Assembly (NCBI RefSeq): GCF_000148585.2
Contig: NZ_CP028414.1
Location: 1,541,501-1,605,500, forward strand
Source: Streptococcus mitis NCTC 12261
Lineage (GTDB): Bacteria > Bacillota > Bacilli > Lactobacillales > Streptococcaceae
DNA length: 64,000 nt
Reading direction: 5' to 3'
A program made the translations under genes and the position numbers. This document shows positions 56,541 to 64,000 of the stretch, piece after piece. Below the pieces are notes generated by a model. That model was not told the origin of the DNA and made no database searches. It saw only the letters and a list, made by a program, of their open reading frames with translations. Each line of letters starts with the position of its first letter. The first letter of the stretch is position 1.

Positions 56541-56640
56541 GGGGATTCCCCAAAATTCAAATCATCCCAAAAAGTACATACACTTTGTGTATACAAATTT
56601 TGGGATGATTTTGGGAGTGTGTGTATACAGACTCTGAGCT
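56541..56640. other. Complex inverted and direct repeats, candidate oriT or replication origin of element 1
   Basis: GGGGATTCCCC opens the region. CCCCAAAATTCAAATCATCC (56548-56572 with following AAAA) pairs with TTTTGGGATGATTTTGGGA (56598-56616). TGTGTATAC occurs at 56586 and 56620, and a variant at 56711. The region lies downstream of two MobC-like genes and a DnaD-like gene, where an oriT or origin would be expected. No nic site is recognisable. 56641-56773 holds only A/T-rich sequence. Confidence 0.45.
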
Positions 56641-56773
56641 CGCAAAGTCATATTATGAGAAATCTTTCCTTCTCGATAAAATAATCCCAAAAATCAATTT
56701 GACTGTCATTTGTGTGTACAAATATTTTAAGAAGATATATAAAAAACGCTGCAAAATTTTTAACAGCGTTTCC

Positions 56774-56968
56774 TTATTTTAAAATTCTCATATGTCTTTC
56801 TTTTTTATGGTTAGCATCATAGTATTCCAGCATCGCATGATACAAACGAGCCTTCGTTTTATCTTGTTGTTTAATTCCATGAAGAAATAATTCTGCTCGC
56901 TTTAATTTCAATATGTATTCGCATATCTGATCAAAATCCTTATCCATATTACTTTTGAAAATAAACAT
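56774..56968 (-). CDS. Small charged protein downstream of mobC-like genes
   Basis: 64 residues; GGAGG seven bases before the ATG at 56968 supports this start, which overlaps the preceding gene by 20 bp. The helical, basic sequence (LKRAELFLHGIKQQDKTKAR) has no recognised family. Probably part of the mobilisation or maintenance operon. Confidence 0.55.
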   Translation of the reverse strand: MFIFKSNMDKDFDQICEYILKLKRAELFLHGIKQQDKTKARLYHAMLEYYDANHKKERHMRILK

Positions 56969-57281
56969 CTTTTTCCTCCATCACATCAACTATTTTTTGC
57001 ATCAAAATAGACATATCCATTTTGTTTTCATAGCTTATTCTCCCAACTACAGTTGCAAGACAGGCTATAGAATTGATATTCTTTCCGACTTGTTCCAACT
57101 CTTCTGTTAAAGGAACTAAACCTTCAAAAGAGACTTTTTGGATGTTCAAATCTGTTCGTATTAATTTTTGTCTAGCAAACTCAGAAAAATTACGAATATT
57201 TTCCTTCCTCATACAATCATTTAGTTTTTTATTTTCTTCTTCCGTCAAAAACACCTGTTTCAACACAGATTTTATTCTCAT
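56949..57281 (-). CDS. MobC-like mobilisation accessory protein (second copy)
   Basis: 110 residues. The N-terminal VFLTEEENKKLNDCMRKENI and NFSEFARQKL correspond to the ribbon-helix-helix region of MobC-type relaxosome proteins; the C-terminal part includes the typical LEQVGKNINSIA (like the ...NQIA...N segment). It shares its pattern with the neighbour at 57289. No relaxase gene accompanies it. Confidence 0.7.
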   Translation of the reverse strand: MRIKSVLKQVFLTEEENKKLNDCMRKENIRNFSEFARQKLIRTDLNIQKVSFEGLVPLTEELEQVGKNINSIACLATVVGRISYENKMDMSILMQKIVDVMEEKDVYFQK

Positions 57282-57288
57282 GGTCCTA

Positions 57289-57648
57289 TCACCTCGTTTT
57301 CTTATTTAGTCGTTTTACAAGTTCTTTCACTTGTTTACTTGTCTTCTTTTCATATTCTATCATCAGCTCAACGCAGTAGTGAAATATCCTTACATTATCC
57401 AAATCTTCACTTTGTTCTGCTATTCTTTCTAACTGACGTAAGTTATTGATAATTCTTCTAACTTGAAATATAAAGTCATGATAAGATTCAAAATCAAATT
57501 GAAGATAAATAGGCGAGCTCTTAAATAACATTTTTCTGGCATAAGAGGAAAAACTTAGATGATTTGTCATTTCAATCAAGTTATTCACTATTTCATTTTG
57601 CTCCTCAGTGATATAACATTTCTTTAGAACAGTCCTATATCTACTCAT
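57289..57648 (-). CDS. MobC-like mobilisation accessory protein (first copy)
   Basis: 119 residues. CYITEEQNEIVNNLIEMTNH and SFSSYARKMLF match the MobC ribbon-helix-helix pattern; the C-terminus is helical (IINNLRQLERIAEQSEDLDN). It overlaps the DnaD-like gene by 8 bp. With its neighbour it may load a relaxase supplied by another element. Confidence 0.7.
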   Translation of the reverse strand: MSRYRTVLKKCYITEEQNEIVNNLIEMTNHLSFSSYARKMLFKSSPIYLQFDFESYHDFIFQVRRIINNLRQLERIAEQSEDLDNVRIFHYCVELMIEYEKKTSKQVKELVKRLNKKTR

Positions 57649-58480
57649 TTATCATATACTTCTTTCGGGCATTTTCATGGGCAATAGCTTTGCACTCCAG
57701 CATACGTTCCTGCTTTAAATTCTCCATAGACTTAAATAAATACGCTAAAGGAGAAGTCGCATCCTCAGGAATCCGTTCAATCATGCTAATAACTTCATCA
57801 CTAGTTATATACCCACTAGCCAAATACTCGCCTATCTTCATCTTCTGAGCATGTGTTAAAGTGTAATTGTTAGGATACAAAAATCTATCATTGTACTTAT
57901 AAGAAATGGATTCTAACAAAGAATAATATTTGGGTGGAATATAAGTTTCAGTCTTTCTAGAACTATTATCCAGTATATTCTCAATCTCTTTCTTATTCTT
58001 ACTCTTGTTCTTAATCTCTTGCGTTACATTCTCATTTTCATCCGTTACTGTAACGTTACAGTCTAAAATGAGTTGTGGCTCGCCTTTAATTAGTGCTTTT
58101 TGTTTTTGTCTATGGCGAGCAACACGTTCCCTTGTTTGTTTTCTAATCTTTTCTAGGCCATCTATATTCTGATGTTTCTCCCATTTTGGAATGGTAATAG
58201 CGCCATCTATGATTTCTATCATGCCAAATTCTTCAAACATACTGAGAGCTAATTTTACAGATGTAGCCTTTCGTCTAAACACTGTTGAAAGCATCTCTTC
58301 TGTGTAATAAACCTTGTTCCCTAGACTTAATATGCCACTATTATTTTGCTTTCCTGCAAGCACCAGAATTTTAAACCATATTACAATAAGAGTATCTCCT
58401 TCTGGCATTGATTCTATTAGCTGAATTTTTTCATCATCAAATATATCTGTTGTTATCTTGATCCACTGAACACCATTCAT
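57641..58480 (-). CDS. Phage replisome organiser-like (DnaD N-terminal) replication protein
   Basis: 279 residues. The N-terminal winged helix (WIKITTDIFDDEKIQLIESM, IVIWFKILVLAGKQN) is that of phage replisome organisers. A basic linker (RKQTRERVARHRQKQKA) and a low-complexity segment lead to a C-terminal helical domain. It probably starts autonomous replication of the excised element, which stabilises many integrative elements. Confidence 0.75.
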   Translation of the reverse strand: MNGVQWIKITTDIFDDEKIQLIESMPEGDTLIVIWFKILVLAGKQNNSGILSLGNKVYYTEEMLSTVFRRKATSVKLALSMFEEFGMIEIIDGAITIPKWEKHQNIDGLEKIRKQTRERVARHRQKQKALIKGEPQLILDCNVTVTDENENVTQEIKNKSKNKKEIENILDNSSRKTETYIPPKYYSLLESISYKYNDRFLYPNNYTLTHAQKMKIGEYLASGYITSDEVISMIERIPEDATSPLAYLFKSMENLKQERMLECKAIAHENARKKYMINE

Positions 58481-58488
58481 ACAAGTAC

Positions 58489-58770
58489 CTATCTTTCATA
58501 TTGCTTCAACCATCTTGTTACTGCTCTTTTATCGTATAAAGTCACTCCATCAATCACCATGGTTGGCATTCCTTCTTTCGTCCATTTTTGGATTGTTGTC
58601 GTAGATACATCTAACCACCTAGACAAACCTGACATACGAACCATGGGTTTATAAAGTTCTTTATCTTCAAATACTCTTGCTACAGCATTTGAAATCATCT
58701 CATCATAGTGAGCACGTAATTGCTTCTCTAATTCTTTAGGAAGCTGGACAACTAAAGTAGTTTCCGACAT
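58489..58770 (-). CDS. Helix-turn-helix excisionase-like protein
   Basis: 93 residues from the ATG at 58770 (GAGGTG precedes; an in-frame ATG five codons earlier sits in that ribosome-binding site). The C-terminal half, GLSRWLDVSTTTIQKWTKEG with VTLYDKRAVTRWLKQ, is a MerR-like winged helix of the excisionase type. First gene of the leftward operon and divergent from the Xre gene, consistent with an Xis or a small regulator. Confidence 0.7.
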   Translation of the reverse strand: MSETTLVVQLPKELEKQLRAHYDEMISNAVARVFEDKELYKPMVRMSGLSRWLDVSTTTIQKWTKEGMPTMVIDGVTLYDKRAVTRWLKQYER

Positions 58771-58805
58771 AAATTCACACCTCATTTCTAAATTAAATAA
58801 GCTCC

Positions 58806-58898
58806 GAAACCATTTAATTTGTTATTCATTTTGAATTATATATCCTTTTTGAATTTTTGTCAAGCTTTTTTATTCAAAAAGAATAAAATGTGTTATAA
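58806..58898. promoter_or_regulatory. Divergent control region between the Xis-like and Xre genes
   Basis: Several copies of an ATTC-TTTTTGAAT-type motif occur (TTCATTTTGAAT, CTTTTTGAAT, ATTCAAAAAGAAT), plus TATAAT at 58893-58898 before the Xre start. Likely repressor operators of the element switch. Confidence 0.55.
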
Positions 58899-58917
58899 TG
58901 ATAAAAAGGAGGTTCTT

Positions 58918-59436
58918 ATGACGAATCATATTACTAAACTGATAGAAAATAGCGGAAAAAAATTGACAGAAATTAGCGAAGCTACAAATATAGCCTATCC
59001 TACACTTTCTGGATACAATCAAGGAATCCGCAAACCTAAAAAAGATAATGCTGAAAAATTGGCAAAATACTTTAATGTTTCCGTCGCTTACATTATGGGA
59101 CTTGATAGCAACCCACACGCTCCATCAAATCTTAAAATTGTTACAGATAGTTTCAAAACATCTAAAATTGGTTCTGTGACACCTTTTAAAAGCGATATGG
59201 AGAAGTTAAAGAAGAGTATCGAATTTGGCGAAAGGGCATTAACACTACCACTTGATGATAGTTTTTCAGATGAATTTCGTCATATATTCTCAGAATACCT
59301 AGCTGAGAAAAACAAACGTTTTATGTCTGAGTTTATAGATTATATGAATCACCAAAATAAAGATTCTAAAGTTTGGCAGAGCTGGATTAAAACAGACGAA
59401 TACGCTATCCGCCAAGAAGATAGAAAAAATAGATAG
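58918..59436 (+). CDS. Xre-family repressor of element 1
   Basis: 172 residues from the ATG at 58918, which follows AAAAGGAGG; an upstream in-frame ATG lies in the operator region. N-terminal HTH (TKLIENSGKKLTEISEATNI, YPTLSGYNQGIRKP), VAYIMGLDSN linker, and a C-terminal helical region without a protease domain. Likely the lysogeny-type switch repressor next to the integrase. Confidence 0.82.
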   Translation: MTNHITKLIENSGKKLTEISEATNIAYPTLSGYNQGIRKPKKDNAEKLAKYFNVSVAYIMGLDSNPHAPSNLKIVTDSFKTSKIGSVTPFKSDMEKLKKSIEFGERALTLPLDDSFSDEFRHIFSEYLAEKNKRFMSEFIDYMNHQNKDSKVWQSWIKTDEYAIRQEDRKNR

Positions 59437-59487
59437 ACACTCATTTCTCAATTACATAAGCTCCGAAAACTTAGATACGGAGAAAAA

Positions 59488-60642
59488 ATGTCTATACACA
59501 AATACAAAACAAAAAAAGGAATCCTATACTATGTCAGCTTTTACATTGGCTTAGATGCTTATGGAAAGAAAAAAAGGCACTTAAAGAGAGGGTTCAAAAC
59601 CAAAAAAGAGGCAAAATTGTACGAAGCTCGTTTAGAAGCTGGTGTCGTTGCCCCCACAGTAAGTACCGACAAAACTAACCCCAAAGTCACTTATAAAGAA
59701 CTTTATCAAGAATGGTTTAATGCCTATGTTGGTACCGTTGAAGAAACAACTTCTTCCCAAACTAAGAATATCTATCGAATACATATTCTACCAATATTTG
59801 GCGATAAATTTATTGACCAAATCAGTCCTTTAGACTGTCAAAACTTTATTACACAAAAATCTCAGACTTTCAAAAATATCAAACAGATAAAATCCTATAC
59901 CTCAAAAATTTTTGATTTTGCAATCAACATGAACTACATTGATCGAAATCCAATGAAGAATGTTATCATGCCTAAAATCAAAAAAACTAGATCAGATAAT
60001 TTTTGGTCTCTGGAGGAATTACATCATTTCCTTGATATAGTGAAAGAAACTGAGCCATTTAAACATTTTGCTTTATTTAGACTGCTTGCATTTAGTGGAC
60101 TACGAAAAGGGGAGTTATACGCTTTAAAATGGGCTGATATTAACTTTGACAGCAATCTATTGAACATAGATAAAAGTCTAGGAAGAATTGACGGTAAAGC
60201 GATTGAAAAGAGCACAAAGAATGAATCTTCAGTTCGTACAATCTATCTTGATGATGAGACAATCGATATTATTAAGCAATGGAGAAATTTCTATCTGAAA
60301 GAACAATCTCAGCTTCCTCTTACAAAGCTGAATATTAGTGATGAATATATGTTCTCTTACATATCAAGTAATGACAAAATTGAACCTTTGCATGCTGATT
60401 ACATTAATAACGTACTGAATCGAATTATTAAAAAGCATAAATTAAAACCAATTAGCCCACATGGGTTTAGACATACACATGCAACACTTATGTCTGAAAT
60501 TGGAATCGATCCTTCTAATACATCAAAACGTCTCGGTCATGCAAGCAGTCAGGTGACATTAGATGTCTATACTCACACCACAAAAACTGGTGAGAAAAAC
60601 TCTATTGACAAATTTGCAGACTATCTCAATAAAGCAAAATAA
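59488..60642 (+). CDS. int: Site-specific tyrosine integrase targeting rpsI
   Basis: 384 residues. N-terminal AP2-like arm-binding domain (YYVSFYIGLDAYGKKKRHLK), core-binding domain, and the catalytic domain with Arg in FSGLRKGELYALKW, HGFRHTH, GH in KRLGHASS, and Tyr in TLDVYTHTT. Its end is 100 bp from att C inside the rpsI 3' end, so that is its target. The truncated integrase at 49499 is a diverged relative with the same target. Confidence 0.92.
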   Translation: MSIHKYKTKKGILYYVSFYIGLDAYGKKKRHLKRGFKTKKEAKLYEARLEAGVVAPTVSTDKTNPKVTYKELYQEWFNAYVGTVEETTSSQTKNIYRIHILPIFGDKFIDQISPLDCQNFITQKSQTFKNIKQIKSYTSKIFDFAINMNYIDRNPMKNVIMPKIKKTRSDNFWSLEELHHFLDIVKETEPFKHFALFRLLAFSGLRKGELYALKWADINFDSNLLNIDKSLGRIDGKAIEKSTKNESSVRTIYLDDETIDIIKQWRNFYLKEQSQLPLTKLNISDEYMFSYISSNDKIEPLHADYINNVLNRIIKKHKLKPISPHGFRHTHATLMSEIGIDPSNTSKRLGHASSQVTLDVYTHTTKTGEKNSIDKFADYLNKAK

Positions 60643-60665
60643 ATCATGATTTTAAAAATTTAGAA

Positions 60666-60688
60666 GAGGTTATCAGAAGGTTATCACA
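60666..60688 (+). repeat. Probable integrase arm-binding repeat, right end of element 1
   Basis: Partner of 50571-50593, two differences in 23 bp. Confidence 0.6.
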
Positions 60689-60713
60689 AAGCTATTTGAG
60701 CTCAAAAATCGAC

Positions 60714-60746
60714 AAAAAAGCACTTTGCAAAATTTTTGCAAAGTGC
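60714..60746 (-). terminator. Terminator of the rplM-rpsI operon, lying in the integrated element
   Basis: GCACTTTGCAAA and TTTGCAAAGTGC with TTTTTTGTCG on the minus strand, 28 bp after the rpsI stop. The same hairpin exists beside att A. Confidence 0.85.
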
Positions 60747-60824
60747 TTTGAAACGTTGATATAATCGTATTGATTAACGTTTTGAGAATTGTGATGCTTT
60801 ACGAGCTTTCTTAAGACCTGGTTT
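60743..60824. other. att repeat C (functional rpsI 3' end)
   Basis: 82 bp shared with att A and att B. The last 16 rpsI codons and stop occupy 60774-60824. Confidence 0.9.
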
Positions 60825-61166
60825 CTTACGTTCAACTTTACGTGAGTCACGTGTAAGAAGTCCTGCGCGTTTCAATGAATCGCGGAAGTCTGGGTCTACT
60901 TGAAGAAGGGCACGAGCGATACCGTGACGGATAGCTCCTGATTGACCTGCGTATCCACCACCTACAACGTTAACGAAAACGTCGTATGAACCTGCAGTTG
61001 AAGTAACTGCGAATGGTTGGTTGATGACAAGACGAAGGTCAGCGTGTGGGATGTACTCTTCAACATCTTTTTTGTTAACAGTGATTTTACCAGTTCCTGG
61101 AACAAGGCGAACGCGTGCAACAGCGTTTTTACGACGTCCAGTACCTGCATATTGTGCTTGTGACAT
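60774..61166 (-). CDS. rpsI: 30S ribosomal protein S9
   Basis: 130 residues, full length. Signature [19 protein letters not shown] and the basic C-terminus [12 protein letters not shown] that reaches the ribosomal P site. Operon with rplM, 18-bp gap. Its 3' end is the integration site of the tandem elements; integration leaves the protein unchanged. Confidence 0.97.
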   Translation of the reverse strand: MSQAQYAGTGRRKNAVARVRLVPGTGKITVNKKDVEEYIPHADLRLVINQPFAVTSTAGSYDVFVNVVGGGYAGQSGAIRHGIARALLQVDPDFRDSLKRAGLLTRDSRKVERKKPGLKKARKASQFSKR

Positions 61167-61184
61167 ACTTTATTGTTCCTTTCC

Positions 61185-61631
61185 TTAGATAAGTCCTGAA
61201 ATATCAAGAACTTCTGGTTGTTGTGCAGCGTGAGTGTGCTCAGCTCCAACAAATACTTTCAACTTCATACCTTGAGCGCGTCCAAGAGTATTGTGTGGAA
61301 GCATACCTTTAACTGATTTCTCGATCAAACGTACTGCATTTTTAGAACGAAGTTCACCTGCAGAGATTTGTTTCAATCCACCTGGGTGGTTTGAGTGAGT
61401 GTAGTAGATTTTATCAGTTGCTTTTTTACCAGTCAATTTAACTTTTTCAGCATTGATAACAATCACAAAGTCACCTGTATCAGTGTGTGGTGTAAATGTT
61501 GGTTTGTTTTTTCCGCGAAGTACGCTAGCAACTACTGCAGAAAGACGTCCAAGTGGTACATCAGTTGCGTCAACTACGTACCATTTACGTTCAACTTGGC
61601 CTGGTTTAGCCATAAATGTTGTTTTGTTCAT
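61185..61631 (-). CDS. rplM: 50S ribosomal protein L13
   Basis: 148 residues. [38 protein letters not shown] and [11 protein letters not shown] are the family signatures. First gene of the rplM-rpsI operon, preceded by an autoregulatory-type leader. Confidence 0.97.
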   Translation of the reverse strand: MNKTTFMAKPGQVERKWYVVDATDVPLGRLSAVVASVLRGKNKPTFTPHTDTGDFVIVINAEKVKLTGKKATDKIYYTHSNHPGGLKQISAGELRSKNAVRLIEKSVKGMLPHNTLGRAQGMKLKVFVGAEHTHAAQQPEVLDISGLI

Positions 61632-61639
61632 GATTTCTC

Positions 61640-61745
61640 CTATATATAGTTCGATTTTTGTTTACGGTGATGGGTGTTCCTTCCCATCGAAAAGTATTTG
61701 GAAGGTTCCGGGGCCTTTCAAATGGGGTAAACAATACCGCCTACT
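61640..61745 (-). ncRNA. L13 ribosomal protein leader RNA
   Basis: The leader between the rplM promoter and start holds GGCCCCGGAACCTTCC paired elements and a GATGGG...CCCATC hairpin, in the place where the L13 leader of Firmicutes occurs. The family thought to bind L13 and regulate the operon. Assigned from position and general form. Confidence 0.6.
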
Positions 61746-61775
61746 ATAATACCAAATTTCACCCCTAAAAGTCAA
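61746..61775 (-). promoter_or_regulatory. rplM promoter
   Basis: Minus strand TTGACT (61770-61775), 18 bp, TATTAT (61746-61751). Confidence 0.8.
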
Positions 61776-61820
61776 TAGATATGAAAAATATTTTTCTGAA
61801 TTCCACTCTTTTTATCTCTA

Positions 61821-61841
61821 AAAAACCTCGCTTTCGCGAGG
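61821..61841 (-). terminator. Terminator after the ABC exporter operon
   Basis: CCTCGC-gaaa-GCGAGG followed by TTTTT on the minus strand. Confidence 0.85.
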
Positions 61842-61846
61842 CTCTT

Positions 61847-63046
61847 CTATTTATAAGATAAGGCACGTTTAAAGGTTTTCCAAGGACCTAAATCATCTGT
61901 TTGCAGAACGAGGCTAGCATACATACGTCCGATAAAGACTGTTGCCGTTACTGCAAAAGCAAGCGTAATAGCAAGCGAAATCCAAGTTTCTAACCCATTT
62001 GCATAACCATTAATAGCTCTAAACGGCATGAAGAAAGTCGAAATAAAGGGAATATATGAACCAATCTTCAAGATGAGATTGTCACCAGCTGTACCTAGAG
62101 CTGTCACTCCAAAAAAACCACCTATAATCAAAATCATCAAAGGCGACAAGGCTTTTCCTGCATCCTCAGGGCGAGAAACCATAGAGCCTAGGAAGGCTGC
62201 TAAAACAACGTACATAAAGAGGCTAACCAAGACAAACAATAAGGTGTTGAGCGAGAAAGCCTCTCCTATATGGTTTAAAATACCAGATTGTGCCAAGATT
62301 GGTAGGTCTTTAAAGAGAAGAATGGCAGCAATTCCACCCACGACGTAAATGCCAATATGGGTCAAAATCACAAGAAGCAGAGCCAGCATGCGAGCGTAGA
62401 AATAATGACTAGCACGGATACTAGAGAAGACCACCTCCATAATTTTGGTTCCTTTCTCGCTAGCCACTTCCTGAGCAGTGACACTAGCATAGGTAATCAA
62501 AATCATATAAAGGAAGAAACCAAGCCCTGCGGCCGCAAAGGTTTGAATCATTTTTTTATTTTCCTTGGATTCATCAATTTTCTCCGTAAAGTTAACTGTT
62601 TGTCCCAAGCGTTTTTCCTGTTCTTGTGACAAATTGGCTGCCGAACGATTGAGTTGATCTTGAAGCTCATTTAACTTGCTCGTTACTCCTAGCTTAATAG
62701 CAATCTCAAGGGAAGTTTCACCGTGATAAACTGCCTTCAAGACACTATCCTCTTGGTCAATGGTCAGATAGCCTTTTAATTTTTCATCCTTGATAGCAGC
62801 TTGGGCACTGGCTTCATCCTGATAATCAAAATTGAGACCATTGGTAGATTTAAGACTGTCTGTCACAGCTGGAACAGTGCTGACTACTGCTATCTTGCCA
62901 CTCTGAGCCATAGAAGATCCTTGGAGATAGCCAATTCCTACAGATAAGGCTAAAAAGAGGAACGGCGAAATCACCATAAAGAAGAAACTCCACGATTTGA
63001 CATGTCGAAGATAGGTTTCCTTCATTACAACCCACATATTTCTCAT
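61847..63046 (-). CDS. ABC-2 type exporter permease (NatB-like)
   Basis: 399 residues. One N-terminal span, a large external domain (about residues 45-170), then five or six spans ending near 375; ABC2_membrane_3 layout as in NatB and YhaP. KAVYHGETSLEIAIKLGVTS lies in the external domain. It overlaps the ATPase gene by 4 bp. NatAB exports sodium in Bacillus; substrate here unknown. Confidence 0.87.
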   Translation of the reverse strand: MRNMWVVMKETYLRHVKSWSFFFMVISPFLFLALSVGIGYLQGSSMAQSGKIAVVSTVPAVTDSLKSTNGLNFDYQDEASAQAAIKDEKLKGYLTIDQEDSVLKAVYHGETSLEIAIKLGVTSKLNELQDQLNRSAANLSQEQEKRLGQTVNFTEKIDESKENKKMIQTFAAAGLGFFLYMILITYASVTAQEVASEKGTKIMEVVFSSIRASHYFYARMLALLLVILTHIGIYVVGGIAAILLFKDLPILAQSGILNHIGEAFSLNTLLFVLVSLFMYVVLAAFLGSMVSRPEDAGKALSPLMILIIGGFFGVTALGTAGDNLILKIGSYIPFISTFFMPFRAINGYANGLETWISLAITLAFAVTATVFIGRMYASLVLQTDDLGPWKTFKRALSYK

Positions 63047-63936
63047 ACTTCCACCCCTGATTCTAGTTTAAAGATTTCATCAATTGTTGGCGCTTGCTGG
63101 TCAAAGGTTGCGATGTATTGCCCCTGAGTCAAGATTGGGAAGAGTTCCCTTCCAGCGCTCTCATCCTCTAAGATCAATTTCCAACTGCCTTGTTTGGTCA
63201 AACTTACCTGCTTGACATGAGGAAGATTTTCCAATTCTTCCTTGCTTCGTTCACTTGAAACAAAGAGACGCGTTTTCCCGTATTGATTGCGGACATCCTG
63301 AACTGGTCCATGCAAGACCACACGGCCATCTCGAATCATGAGAATATCGTCACAAAGCTCCTCGACGTTGGTCATGACATGGTCAGAAAAGATAATGGTT
63401 GCCCCACGTTCTTTTTCCTGAAAAATGACTTGCTTGAGCAATTCTGTATTGACCGGGTCCAATCCACTGAAAGGCTCATCCAAGATAATCAAGTCTGGCT
63501 CATGAATCAGAGTAATAATGAGCTGAATCTTCTGCTGATTTCCTTTTGACAGACTCTTGATTTTATCAGTCAGCTTCCCTTTCACTTCCAACCTCTTCAT
63601 CCATTGAGGGAGTTTTTCCTTGATCTCCTTGGCATCCATACCTTTTAGAGTCGCCAAGTAACGAACTTGTTCAAGGACTGTCAATTTAGGCATGAGGCTG
63701 CGTTCTTCAGGCAGATAGCCAATCCGAGCGTAGGTCTCTTGTCGAATATCCTGATTATCCAGACTAATTTCTCCTTGGTATTCTAAAAACTTCAAAATAC
63801 TGTGGAAAATCGTTGTCTTCCCAGCACCGTTTTTCCCGACTAATCCCAAAATACGACCTGGTCGCGCTTGAAAGTCAATACCAAACAAAACTTGCTTGGG
63901 TCCAAAACTTTTCTCTAGACTTCTTACTTCTAGCAT
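63043..63936 (-). CDS. ABC exporter ATPase (NatA-like)
   Basis: 297 residues. Walker A GLVGKNGAGKTT, Q-loop region IGYLPEERSLMP, signature LSKGNQQKIQ, Walker B LIILDEPFSGLDP and switch His in IFSDHVM. The C-terminal extension of about 80 residues is typical for the Nat/Yha group. Forms an exporter with the permease encoded next. Between 63937 and 64000 only its upstream region is seen. Confidence 0.9.
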   Translation of the reverse strand: MLEVRSLEKSFGPKQVLFGIDFQARPGRILGLVGKNGAGKTTIFHSILKFLEYQGEISLDNQDIRQETYARIGYLPEERSLMPKLTVLEQVRYLATLKGMDAKEIKEKLPQWMKRLEVKGKLTDKIKSLSKGNQQKIQLIITLIHEPDLIILDEPFSGLDPVNTELLKQVIFQEKERGATIIFSDHVMTNVEELCDDILMIRDGRVVLHGPVQDVRNQYGKTRLFVSSERSKEELENLPHVKQVSLTKQGSWKLILEDESAGRELFPILTQGQYIATFDQQAPTIDEIFKLESGVEV

Positions 63937-64000
63937 CTTTCACCTCCGAAATGTCTTGCACTCATTATACTCCTTTTTGATAGCCTTTACAATGATTTCT

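Noticed and set aside
56541..56640. Rolling-circle plasmid double-strand origin
   Set aside because: No Rep of the rolling-circle family is encoded; the replication protein is DnaD-like, so oriT or a theta-type origin is more plausible.

Overview
The window comes from a low-GC Gram-positive coccus, most likely a mitis-group Streptococcus (S. mitis / S. oralis, close to S. pneumoniae). The chain rsmH-ftsL-pbpX-mraY, clpL, luxS, a DUF1846 gene and dexB next to a capsule-type locus is the arrangement around the pneumococcal cps locus. A pneumococcal-type BOX element lies at 26.67 kb. The protein sequences look like, but are not identical to, the pneumococcal ones I remember. I had no database access, so the species is an inference.

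Layout. 1-8.6 kb (minus strand): start of a cps/receptor-polysaccharide cluster, with the regulators cpsABCD, then wchA, wchF, a GT4, a DUF1919 gene with no usable start codon, and a partial GT2 at the edge. 8.8-14.8 kb: an oligopeptide-binding lipoprotein between cpsA and dexB, then dexB, a DUF1846 protein and luxS. 14.8-21.8 kb: clpL (CtsR boxes) and the cell-wall operon mraY-pbpX-ftsL-rsmH. 22-24 kb: an Xre-led membrane-protein operon and a glutathione peroxidase. 24-28 kb: an SOS-type S24 repressor with a Y-family polymerase, a BOX element and a peptide transporter. 28.7-38.6 kb: a carbohydrate locus (GH31, DUF624, solute-binding lipoprotein, two CUT1 permeases) with a divergent YesMN-type two-component system.

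38.9-60.8 kb is accessory DNA built on the 3' end of rpsI. The last 51 bp of rpsI plus 31 bp beyond it occur three times (40438-40519, 50390-50471, 60743-60824), which shows tandem site-specific integration. The rpsI-proximal element (about 50.5-60.8 kb) has an intact tyrosine integrase, Xre, Xis-like, DnaD-like and two MobC-like genes. Its cargo is mercury (merR-merA) and cadmium (cadD-cadX) resistance plus a dead ISL3 transposase. The second element (about 40.5-50.4 kb) has a truncated integrase and looks like a decaying defence island. It holds a retron with an RT-TOPRIM fusion and a visible msr-msd locus, a HEPN-type RNase gene preceded by a strongly promoted tRNA-like RNA whose T-arm overlaps an intrinsic terminator, a nuclease-like gene broken by a TGA, an IS30-type element, and an ImmA / S24 repressor / broken umuC module. 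A scar of a third element lies to the left.

60.8-64 kb: rpsI-rplM with an L13 leader, and a Nat-type ABC exporter.

The two observations I rate highest are the tRNA-like/terminator/HEPN arrangement (41.7-42.7 kb) and the RT-TOPRIM retron (47.0-49.0 kb).
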